Origin: Methylophaga sp.
Lineage (GTDB): Bacteria > Pseudomonadota > Gammaproteobacteria > Nitrosococcales > Methylophagaceae
Direction of reading: 5' to 3'
DNA: 5,617 bases
Assembly (NCBI GenBank): GCA_014762585.1
Contig: JABURN010000159.1
Coordinates: 1 to 5,617 of the forward strand
Positions within the stretch are counted from its first letter, which is position 1. Each line of letters begins with the position of its first letter. The notes beneath the pieces were generated by a model that saw only the letters and a list, made by a program, of their open reading frames with translations, searched no databases and was not told where the DNA came from. Of the stretch, positions 1 to 4,855 are shown piece by piece. The position numbers and the translations under genes were made by a program.

Positions 1-2
1 GT

Positions 3-938
3 ATTCTGCATATCTTCTATCCTGTCGGTATCGAGAGTGGGGCCTTTCCGCTGATCATCTTCATGGGTGTCGGCGCAATGACTGACTTTGGCCCACTGCT
101 GGCCAACCCCAAAACCCTGTTTTTGGGTGCTGCTGCCCAGTTCGGTATCTTCGCCACCCTGATGGGTGCCGTCGTCCTTTCTTACTACGGCGTGTTTGAC
201 TTCAGCCTGGCCGATGCCGCTGCCATTGGCATCATCGGTGGTGCCGACGGCCCGACATCAATTTATGTTGCCAGTAAACTGGCACCGGAACTGCTGGGTG
301 CGATTGCGGTAGCCTCTTATTCCTATATGGCTCTGGTGCCACTGATTCAGCCGCCGATCATGCGTGCGCTGACCAGTGAGTCAGAGCGTAAAATCAAGAT
401 GGTACAACAGCGTCATGTGTCTCAGCGTGAGAAGATTGTGTTCCCACTGTTGCTGTTGATTCTGGTGGCATTCCTGCTGCCTGATGCGGCACCGCTGCTG
501 GGGATGTTCTGCTTCGGTAACCTGATGAAGGAATGTGCCGTGGTGGATCGTCTGAGTAATACCACGCAAAACTCACTGATCAATACTGTGACTATCTTCC
601 TGGGTCTGGCTGTCGGTTCCAAACTGAGCGCTGAAAGCTTCCTGGATATGGCGACACTGGGTATTCTGGTTCTGGGTATGGTGGCCTTTGCGATTGGTAC
701 CGCTTCCGGCGTTATCATGGCCAAGGTATTGAACAAACTGGTCAAAGCGCCAATTAATCCATTGATTGGTTCCGCCGGTGTATCCGCCGTACCGATGGCC
801 GCCCGGGTGTCCAATAAACTGGGGCTTGAATCGGATCCGCATAACTTCCTGCTGATGCACGCCATGGGGCCGAATGTGGCCGGGGTGATTGGCTCAGCGG
901 TTGCTGCCGGTATCCTGATAAATTACGTCGGCGCTTAA
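3..938 (+). CDS. oadB: Oxaloacetate decarboxylase beta subunit, C-terminal part (5' end outside window)
   Basis: Integral membrane subunit of the Na+-pumping oxaloacetate decarboxylase. It catalyses decarboxylation of carboxybiotin on the alpha subunit and couples this to Na+ export across the inner membrane. The frame is open from base 3, giving 311 residues; about 121 N-terminal residues lie upstream. Counting from the ATG at 63, GGADGPT (59-65) holds the Asp matching Klebsiella OadB D203. Y88 matches Y229, and [19 protein letters not shown] (232-250) holds N232, G236, S241 and R248, matching N373, G377, S382 and R389. All these known Na+/proton-path residues are present at a constant offset of 141, so the C-terminal domain looks intact. 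Several hydrophobic segments are visible. The end matches the family's usual length (about 433 aa). In the usual oadGAB order this is the last gene, which fits the terminator directly after it. Closely related glutaconyl-CoA or methylmalonyl-CoA decarboxylase beta subunits share these motifs, so substrate depends on the unseen alpha subunit. Confidence 0.95.
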   Translation: MLHIFYPVGIESGAFPLIIFMGVGAMTDFGPLLANPKTLFLGAAAQFGIFATLMGAVVLSYYGVFDFSLADAAAIGIIGGADGPTSIYVASKLAPELLGAIAVASYSYMALVPLIQPPIMRALTSESERKIKMVQQRHVSQREKIVFPLLLLILVAFLLPDAAPLLGMFCFGNLMKECAVVDRLSNTTQNSLINTVTIFLGLAVGSKLSAESFLDMATLGILVLGMVAFAIGTASGVIMAKVLNKLVKAPINPLIGSAGVSAVPMAARVSNKLGLESDPHNFLLMHAMGPNVAGVIGSAVAAGILINYVGA

Positions 939-942
939 GCTC

Positions 943-974
943 AATAAAAAACCCGCTTCGGCGGGTTTTTTATT
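943..974. terminator. Bidirectional intrinsic terminator between oadB and the convergent small gene
   Basis: A perfect 14-bp stem (943-956 pairs with 961-974) encloses a TTCG tetraloop. The GC core is CCCGC/GCGGG, flanked by A-tract and T-tract so that a U-run follows the core on both strands. It starts 4 bases after the oadB stop codon. The stop codon of the minus-strand gene (973-975) overlaps the stem edge. It should end transcription from both sides. Confidence 0.93.
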
Positions 975-1272
975 ATTCTGTCACCAGCCTGGCACTGGCT
1001 ACCCGATCCACTGCGCCAATGATCACACAGGCAAAACGATCAATAGAAGCGCTGGATTCAACCGAGGTCATCCACTGGCCGGTTTCATTGTCTGCCGGCA
1101 TATTCAGTGTTATACCCTGCGCATCTGCCAGTTTCTGCAACTCAGAGACGGAGATACCGGGTTCAATTAATTCACAGAAATCTTCTACACGCCCGGTATC
1201 CCAGACGTAATAAACCGGATAGAGAATAGCGAGCACAACCGCCAGTTGAATCAGATTAACCAGAATTTTCAT
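973..1272 (-). CDS. Small membrane-anchored protein of unknown function (99 aa)
   Basis: I do not recognise the family. The protein starts MKILVNLIQLAVVLAILYPV, a single hydrophobic segment at about residues 4-23 that could be an uncleaved signal anchor. A mostly polar domain of about 75 residues follows, probably on the periplasmic side. It contains two cysteines, C33 and C82, that could form a disulfide if exported. Residues 39-60 (GISVSELQKLADAQGITL region) read like a short helix of the kind found in small lipid- or protein-binding modules, but no catalytic motif is visible. The upstream AGGG about 9 bases before the ATG is a modest ribosome binding site. It is a lone gene, convergent with oadB and divergent from the S4 gene. 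Base and codon use resemble the neighbours, and the hydrophobic N-terminus argues for a real gene. Function is unassigned. Confidence 0.72.
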   Translation of the reverse strand: MKILVNLIQLAVVLAILYPVYYVWDTGRVEDFCELIEPGISVSELQKLADAQGITLNMPADNETGQWMTSVESSASIDRFACVIIGAVDRVASARLVTE

Positions 1273-1463
1273 GCGTCACGCCCTGCTGCGGATAGGATAA
1301 AATGACCAATATAGCGACAAACCGTCTGCTGTGTCATGGTGTTCTGTCACAGACTGTGTCGAGTTTCTATTTATTTTGTTGCTGTTTAATAAATCCGGTC
1401 AATAGGCACAAGCGAGCCAGTAATGAATGCTCAAAGCCGATGATCGTTACCCTGAGGAACCTC

Positions 1464-1682
1464 ATGAGCGAGACTATTCACGTTGTGTTGAGCAAGAGCC
1501 CGGTTGAGCTCTATAAAATCCTTAAATTTGAGGGAATTGCCGCCAGCGGCGCCGAAGCCAAAATGATGATTGAGCAAGGTCTGGTCAGCGTCAATAATGA
1601 AGCCGAGACGCGTAAGCGACGCAAAATCATCGGCGGTGACAAGATTCAAATTGAGGATATCTATCTGGTCATTTCTGACTGA
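1464..1682 (+). CDS. S4-domain RNA-binding protein, YbcJ family (72 aa)
   Basis: Nearly the whole protein is one S4 RNA-binding domain of the small YbcJ type. The signature runs ELYKILKFEGIAASGAEAK (residues 15-33), then MIEQGLVSVNNEAETRKRRK (35-54), then the GDKIQIEDIYLVI strand region. This follows the E. coli YbcJ layout of LLKLEG..SGAQAK...G.VKVDG.VETRKRCKI. The basic cluster TRKRRK is the expected RNA-contact surface. Family members are cytoplasmic and probably bind structured or ribosomal RNA; no specific reaction is established. The start at 1464 is preferred because GAGGA lies 5 bases upstream and the domain begins right after it. The frame is open further upstream to ATGs at 1302 and 1440, but the extra residues do not resemble the family and have no good ribosome binding site. 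A TTTAAT at 1385-1390 could be a -10 box, but I see no convincing -35. The last 14 bases overlap the convergent TetR gene. Confidence 0.88.
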   Translation: MSETIHVVLSKSPVELYKILKFEGIAASGAEAKMMIEQGLVSVNNEAETRKRRKIIGGDKIQIEDIYLVISD

Positions 1683-2253
1683 CTTCCTGAGCAGTCAGCA
1701 TCTGCTCTGCCAGACGACGGGCTTTTATCGCTGCCTGTTTATCACCCTGAACCTGGGCCGTGACAATCGCCCCCTCTTTCAACAGAGCCAGGATATCCAC
1801 CAGCCACTCAGGCTCCTTTACCTCGCCAAGGCTTTTTACCTGAGCTTCAATTAAATCCCGAACCCGTGATTTATGCTGACAGCAAAGCTGGTGCGGTAAA
1901 GCTTCCGCTTCCGCATATTCACCACAGGTGTTAATAAAGAAACAGCCATTGAATTTTGCCAGTGTCTCGACCCGGTCATTAAACCAGTCATCCAGTGCGT
2001 CAAACATCGCCAATATGCCAGCTTTGCCTGGTTCACTGTCCTGCATACGCTGGTCCAGCCAGTTCACAAAGCGCTCATCCCGATAGTGCAGAACTGCTTC
2101 GACCAGCGAAGCTTTACTATCAAAGTGTGTGTATAAGGTTTTTTTGGCTATTCCGGACTGTTTAAGAATCTCGTTTATCCCCACTGCATGGGTGCCATAT
2201 CGATAAAACAGCGCAAAAGCTGTTTCAATGAGTTGCTGTCTTTTATCCGTCAT
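1669..2253 (-). CDS. TetR/AcrR-family transcriptional regulator, NemR-like cysteine
   Basis: A 194-residue one-component repressor, a normal TetR length. The N-terminal DNA-binding domain is clear: a helix from about residue 4 to 20, then GINEILKQSGIAKKTLYTHF (25-44) as helix-turn-helix, followed by the DSKASLVEAV signature. The C-terminal ligand domain (about 55-190) contains FNGCFFINTCGEYAEAEALP with C104 and C110, and a CC pair at 124-125. The Asn-Gly-Cys context aligns by eye with SGC at Cys106 in E. coli NemR, a sensor of HOCl and reactive aldehydes; this similarity is an inference. The start at 2253 is chosen because GAGGA sits 6 bases upstream, whereas the ATG two codons earlier (2259) directly abuts it. 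The gene is divergent from the DUF1348-hydrolase-DJ-1 operon, with two operator-like palindromes between, so it very probably represses that operon and itself. Its 3' end overlaps the convergent S4 gene by 14 bp. Confidence 0.9.
   Translation of the reverse strand: MTDKRQQLIETAFALFYRYGTHAVGINEILKQSGIAKKTLYTHFDSKASLVEAVLHYRDERFVNWLDQRMQDSEPGKAGILAMFDALDDWFNDRVETLAKFNGCFFINTCGEYAEAEALPHQLCCQHKSRVRDLIEAQVKSLGEVKEPEWLVDILALLKEGAIVTAQVQGDKQAAIKARRLAEQMLTAQEVSQK
1675..1698. repeat. Inverted repeat in the S4/TetR convergent overlap
   Basis: CTGACTG (1675-1681) and CAGTCAG (1692-1698) are perfect 7-bp arms around a 10-base loop. The left arm includes most of the S4 stop codon and lies within the last codons of the TetR gene. 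Neither strand has a T-run after the hairpin, so it is not a standard intrinsic terminator. It may slow or protect the 3' ends of the two converging transcripts, or it may be chance. Confidence 0.4.
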
Positions 2254-2275
2254 TGGCATTCCTCTACAAATGAGT

Positions 2276-2305
2276 TTGACACAGGGAGACAGGTCTGTCT
2301 ACCAT
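2276..2305 (+). promoter_or_regulatory. Sigma70-type promoter of the DUF1348-hydrolase-DJ-1 operon
   Basis: A perfect -35 box TTGACA (2276-2281) is followed after 18 bases by TACCAT (2300-2305), a 4/6 match to the -10 consensus. Transcription would start around 2312, leaving a short leader before the ATG at 2340. The first operator palindrome lies almost exactly in the -35/-10 spacer, the classic position for TetR repression. Confidence 0.7.
2286..2301. promoter_or_regulatory. Operator 1 for the TetR regulator (TAGAC-N6-GTCTA type)
   Basis: GAGACAGGTCTGTCTA reads as a near-palindrome with arms AGACAG and CTGTCT around GT. It matches a TAGAC-N6-GTCTA pattern with one changed base in the left half. 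It fills the spacer between the -35 and -10 boxes of the rightward promoter. Assignment to the adjacent TetR protein is inferred from position and symmetry. Confidence 0.65.
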
Positions 2306-2309
2306 AAAG

Positions 2310-2325
2310 TAGACAAATCGTTCTA
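2310..2325. promoter_or_regulatory. Operator 2 for the TetR regulator
   Basis: TAGACAAATCGTTCTA is a second copy of the same pattern, with one changed base in the right half, placed exactly 24 bp from operator 1. Together the facing half-sites also form a perfect inverted repeat, TGTCTAC-N6-GTAGACA (2296-2315). A possible leftward -10 for the regulator gene (TATGGT on the minus strand, 2307-2302) with a weak -35 at 2330-2325 would place this site in the leftward promoter spacer, allowing autoregulation. The leftward promoter is tentative. Confidence 0.58.
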
Positions 2326-2339
2326 CTCAGGAGATGCTC

Positions 2340-2813
2340 ATGGCTGATGAAAGCAAACCACCCTTCCCACCGTTCGATGAAGACAGCGCCAGACAAAAGG
2401 TCCGCATGGCTGAAAATGCATGGAATAGCAAGGACCCGGACAAGGTCTCGCTGGCCTATACGGAAGATAGTCGATGGCGTAACCGGGCGGAGTTCCCTCA
2501 GGGACGAGCACAGATCAGGGCGTTTTTACAACGCAAATGGGCTCGAGAACTGGATTATCGTCTGATTAAAGAGCTGTGGGCCTTCAATGATCACCGTATC
2601 GCAGTACGTTTTGCTTATGAGTGGCGTGATGATGCCGGCAACTGGTTTCGCTCTTATGGCAATGAAAACTGGGAGTTTGATGACAAAGGTCTCATGCAGA
2701 CGCGTTTTGCCAGTATCAATGACATGCCCATAAGAGCTGAAGAGCGTCTGTTTCACTGGCCTGCCGGTACCCGACCGGATGACCATCCTGGTCTGAGTGA
2801 GCTGGGCTTGTAG
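2340..2813 (+). CDS. DUF1348 / NTF2-like (SnoaL-fold) protein, 157 aa
   Basis: The whole protein matches the highly conserved DUF1348 family of NTF2-like alpha+beta barrel proteins. Visible signatures are [20 protein letters not shown] (24-43), [20 protein letters not shown] (44-63), [17 protein letters not shown] (66-82), [20 protein letters not shown] (90-109) and the C-terminal [20 protein letters not shown]. Length is typical and the protein looks complete. Family members are cytoplasmic with no settled reaction; related SnoaL-fold enzymes act on small hydrophobic or polyketide substrates through a cone-shaped pocket. The start at 2340 is chosen over the in-frame ATG at 2334 because AGGAG (2329-2333) gives a 6-base spacing to 2340 but none to 2334. 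It is the first gene after the TetR-controlled promoter and is followed 32 bp later by the hydrolase, so it probably belongs to the same transcript. Confidence 0.9.
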   Translation: MADESKPPFPPFDEDSARQKVRMAENAWNSKDPDKVSLAYTEDSRWRNRAEFPQGRAQIRAFLQRKWARELDYRLIKELWAFNDHRIAVRFAYEWRDDAGNWFRSYGNENWEFDDKGLMQTRFASINDMPIRAEERLFHWPAGTRPDDHPGLSELGL

Positions 2814-2845
2814 GCCCTGTTCTTATTAGGGATGTAAAATGGAGT

Positions 2846-3517
2846 ATGACTGATACCAGCTACCAGGCACCGCAAACTGTCATCCTGCTGCATGGCCTCG
2901 CCCGTACCTCAGGCTCCATGCGCAGATTAGAAAAGGCTTTACAGCAGGCGGGCTATCACACGTGCAATATCGACTACCCTTCCCGCAAATTCAATATCGA
3001 GAATTTGAGTGAGCAGGTCATCTCAGGAGCATTGAAAAACCTACCATCATCGATGACTACCCATTTTGTCACGCACTCACTGGGCGGCATTCTGGTGAGA
3101 CAGTATCTTCAGCATCACAGCATCAACAACCTGGGCCGGGTGGTCATGCTGGGTCCACCCAACCACGGCAGTCAGATTGCTGACTGGCTGCAGCCCTATG
3201 CTTTCTATCACCGGTTTTTCGGCCCGGTGGCGGCAGAACTGGGCACCGATAAAAACGGGCCAATTGAACGACTCGGCTCTGCTAATTTTGATCTGGGCAT
3301 TATTGCCGGCAGCCGAGCCTTCAACATCCTTTGTGCCCCTTTCCTTCCCAAACCCAATGATGGTCAGGTCACCGTCGAAAGCACCCGGCTGGAGGGCATG
3401 AAGGACCATATCTGCCTGCCGGTGAGTCACCCGTTTATGATGAGTAGGGAAACGGTCATTCGGCAGGTCATTCACTATCTGCAACAGGGTCAATTTGACC
3501 ATGAAGGGAATCATTAG
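2846..3517 (+). CDS. Alpha/beta-hydrolase, lipase/esterase-like (223 aa)
   Basis: A compact alpha/beta-hydrolase of the triacylglycerol-lipase/acetyltransferase-like type. An early strand ends at VILLHGLAR (12-20), whose HG provides the oxyanion hole. The nucleophile elbow is THSLGG (76-81) with S78. D172 in PNDGQVTVEST and H195 in VSHPFMM complete a plausible Ser-Asp-His triad. LGPPNHGSQIADWL (102-115) is a motif common in this lipase subgroup. There is no signal peptide, so it should be cytoplasmic. The substrate is unknown; an ester or lactone-like compound is likely. The start at 2846 is the only standard start before the HG motif, but GGAG is just one base away, and an ATG at 2839 with a better-placed AGGGA opens a four-codon frame. 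Translation initiation may therefore be unusual. It lies 32 bp after the DUF1348 gene and 50 bp before the DJ-1 gene, as expected for an operon. Confidence 0.87.
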   Translation: MTDTSYQAPQTVILLHGLARTSGSMRRLEKALQQAGYHTCNIDYPSRKFNIENLSEQVISGALKNLPSSMTTHFVTHSLGGILVRQYLQHHSINNLGRVVMLGPPNHGSQIADWLQPYAFYHRFFGPVAAELGTDKNGPIERLGSANFDLGIIAGSRAFNILCAPFLPKPNDGQVTVESTRLEGMKDHICLPVSHPFMMSRETVIRQVIHYLQQGQFDHEGNH

Positions 3518-3567
3518 CAATAAGGATGTGTCAGCATAGACACCCATATTCAAGACAAGGAGGACAT

Positions 3568-4254
3568 ATGCACATACTCATGGTTTTAACCTCACATGAT
3601 CGCCTGGGAGCAAGCAAAGAAAAAACCGGCTTCTGGTTGGAAGAGTTTGCATCGCCATATTACGTTTTCCGTGATGCCGGCATTAAGGTGACTTTGGCAT
3701 CACCCAGAGGCGGCCAACCGCCACTGGATCCCAAAAGCGACAGCCCTGACTTCCAGACTGCCGCGACAGAGCGTTTTAAAGCAGACAAGTACGCGCAAAA
3801 ACAGTTGGCCAATACACTCCCCCTAGCACAAGTCAGGGCCGATGATTACGACGCGGTGTTCTATCCCGGCGGTCATGGCCCCCTGTGGGATCTGGCCCAC
3901 TCCTCTTACTCCATCAACCTGATTAAATCTTTCCTCAATCAGGATAAGCCCATCAGCTTTGTCTGCCATGCACCGGCGGCACTGATGAATGTGCACGACA
4001 AAAATGGTCAACCGGTGGTCGATAATCGCACCGTCACTGCTTTCAGTAACAGTGAGGAAGACGCTGTCGGGCTGACTGATATCGTTCCTTTCCTGCTTGA
4101 GGACGGACTCAAGGCACGGGGTGGCCGCTTTGTGAAAGCGCAGGACTGGACTGAAAACTGTTGTGTGGATGGTCTGCTCATCACCGGTCAGAATCCACAG
4201 TCATCAGAAGCGACCGCCAGGGCACTGCTGCATACCCTCAAACAAGCAGCTTAA
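3568..4254 (+). CDS. Hsp31/DJ-1/PfpI-superfamily protein, probable glyoxalase III or deglycase-type (228 aa)
   Basis: A single-domain class I glutamine-amidotransferase-like protein of the Hsp31 subgroup. TGFWLEE (20-26) supplies E26, aligned with Glu30 of yeast Hsp31. [11 protein letters not shown] (100-110) is the glycine-rich loop, and FVCHAPAAL (131-139) is the nucleophile elbow with C133 and H134, aligned with C138/H139. The C-terminal half keeps the subgroup pattern, including TAFSNSEED (157-165) and the [10 protein letters not shown] ending (201-210). All three catalytic positions are intact. Characterised relatives convert methylglyoxal to lactate without cofactor, and chaperone or deglycase activity has also been described. 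The product should be cytoplasmic, as there is no signal peptide. An extra CC pair sits at 198-199. The start at 3568 has a very strong AAGGAGG 4 bases upstream; the frame extends to an ATG at 3526 that lacks support. It is the last gene of the TetR-flanked set, and its context supports an aldehyde/electrophile detoxification role. Confidence 0.9.
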   Translation: MHILMVLTSHDRLGASKEKTGFWLEEFASPYYVFRDAGIKVTLASPRGGQPPLDPKSDSPDFQTAATERFKADKYAQKQLANTLPLAQVRADDYDAVFYPGGHGPLWDLAHSSYSINLIKSFLNQDKPISFVCHAPAALMNVHDKNGQPVVDNRTVTAFSNSEEDAVGLTDIVPFLLEDGLKARGGRFVKAQDWTENCCVDGLLITGQNPQSSEATARALLHTLKQAA

Positions 4255-4255
4255 A

Positions 4256-4264
4256 TGGTACAAT
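4256..4264 (+). promoter_or_regulatory. Extended -10 promoter for ppiC
   Basis: TGGTACAAT is an extended -10 element (TGn plus TACAAT, 5/6 match) beginning just after the DJ-1 stop codon. No good -35 box is visible, which is common for extended -10 promoters. The expected start near 4271 leaves a leader of about 25 bases. It would allow ppiC to be expressed independently of the upstream TetR operon. Confidence 0.55.
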
Positions 4265-4295
4265 AGATCCTTTTAACTCAAACGAGATTCTACTC

Positions 4296-4577
4296 ATGGC
4301 AAAAGCGACTGCTAGACACATTCTGGTCGACAGTGAAGAAATCTGTCTGGAACTGAAACGTGAAATCGAACAGGGTGCTGACTTTGGTGATATCGCCAAA
4401 GAACACTCCTCCTGCCCATCCGGCCGTAGCGGCGGTGATTTGGGTGAATTCGGCCCCGGCATGATGGTGCCGGAGTTCGATAAAGTCGTTTTCTCTGCAC
4501 CGGTCAATACCGTACAGGGCCCGGTGAAAACCCAGTTCGGCTACCACCTGCTGGAAGTCACCAGCCGTAGCGAATAA
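4296..4577 (+). CDS. ppiC: Peptidyl-prolyl cis-trans isomerase C, cytoplasmic parvulin (93 aa)
   Basis: A stand-alone parvulin domain with the same length (93 aa) as E. coli PpiC/Par10. It begins [11 protein letters not shown] and includes [20 protein letters not shown] (27-46), [20 protein letters not shown] (46-65) and [10 protein letters not shown] (79-88). Family active-site positions are kept: H8, C40, M57, F61, F81 and H84. It lacks a signal peptide and the SurA/PpiD-type extra domains, so it acts in the cytoplasm, catalysing cis-trans isomerisation of X-Pro bonds in client proteins. The start at 4296 matches the family N-terminus; the frame is open upstream to 4161 but that overlaps the DJ-1 gene out of frame. 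The ribosome binding site is weak (GAG about 9 bases upstream). Own extended -10 promoter and its own terminator make it a probable single-gene unit. Confidence 0.96.
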   Translation: MAKATARHILVDSEEICLELKREIEQGADFGDIAKEHSSCPSGRSGGDLGEFGPGMMVPEFDKVVFSAPVNTVQGPVKTQFGYHLLEVTSRSE

Positions 4578-4593
4578 GACTGACCGTCTTATT
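4573..4593 (+). repeat. Hairpin overlapping the ppiC stop codon
   Basis: AATAAGAC (4573-4580) pairs perfectly with GTCTTATT (4586-4593) around a 5-base loop. The stem includes the TAA stop at 4575-4577. No T-run follows directly, so it is probably a 3'-end stabilising or pausing hairpin ahead of the terminator rather than a terminator itself. Confidence 0.55.
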
Positions 4594-4602
4594 TATGAAA
4601 AT

Positions 4603-4625
4603 CCCCTTAATTGGGGCTTTTTTTT
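4603..4625 (+). terminator. Intrinsic terminator of ppiC
   Basis: CCCC (4603-4606) pairs with GGGG (4613-4616) around TTAATT and is followed by C and eight T residues (4618-4625). The stem is short but the T-run is strong. On the minus strand the hairpin is followed by TTTT, so it may also help to stop leftward dinG transcription. Confidence 0.75.
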
Positions 4626-4847
4626 AACCACAGAGGCACAGACCACACAGAGTTATCAAAAGACCAGTGGTGTTTTTTTAGAAGCTTCGAGCCAAGCTGT
4701 GACAAAGCGAAGTCTTTCGGTTTTCTCTGTCATATTCAGCGTGAGCCGAAGGATCTCATCCCTATGCTGAAAAAATGCCTCTGCTCCGATAGCTGTGAAA
4801 TCTCTACTGAAATGACTATTCTCTGTGAACTCTGTGCCTCTGTGGTT
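4626..4847. repeat. MITE-like intergenic element with 27-bp imperfect terminal inverted repeats
   Basis: The left end (4626-4652) starts AACCACAGAGGCACAGA. The reverse complement of the right end (4821-4847) starts with the same 17 bases, and 24 of 27 positions agree overall. The arms are built from 9-bp-spaced CTCTGTG/CACAGAG units, a pattern I know from widespread intergenic repeats in environmental bacteria. The 168-bp interior has no supportable gene: an 87-codon frame starting at 4611 begins inside the ppiC terminator and translates the repeat into a cysteine-rich string without domain features. No transposase and no clear target-site duplication are visible. The left end abuts the terminator T-run and the right end stops 8 bp from the dinG stop codon. 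It could be a non-autonomous mobile element or a repeat that folds into a long hairpin in RNA. Confidence 0.6.
4729..4757 (+). repeat. Internal motif resembling a second dispersed bacterial repeat
   Basis: The stretch begins GTCATATTCAGCG and ends GCCGAAGGATCTC. It resembles, from memory, a dispersed repeat whose core is GTCATTCTGAGC followed by GAAGAATCTC or GAAGGATCTC. Its GCCGAAGG portion can also pair, with G-U pairs, with TCTTTCGGTT at about 4713-4722, giving an internal hairpin. Assignment needs a genome-wide comparison. Confidence 0.35.
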
Positions 4848-4855
4848 TATTCACA

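Noticed and set aside
422..865. 147-codon frame on the minus strand inside oadB
   Set aside because: Antisense shadow of a strongly conserved coding frame; the product is low-complexity and lacks recognisable domains.
1302..1463. N-terminal extension of the S4 protein from an ATG at 1302
   Set aside because: The extra 54 residues do not resemble the YbcJ family, and a good ribosome binding site precedes the ATG at 1464.
3528..3543. GTGTC-N6-GACAC inverted repeat before the DJ-1 gene as a third TetR operator
   Set aside because: Half-site orientation is opposite to the TAGAC-N6-GTCTA pattern and the arms are only 5 bp; more likely chance.
3077..3553. 158-codon minus-strand frame across the hydrolase
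   Set aside because: Opposite-strand shadow of an intact alpha/beta-hydrolase; no domain pattern and no ribosome binding site.
4626..4847. CRISPR array or tRNA in the gene-free stretch
   Set aside because: Only two short clustered ends in inverted orientation, no regular direct repeat-spacer pattern and no cloverleaf.
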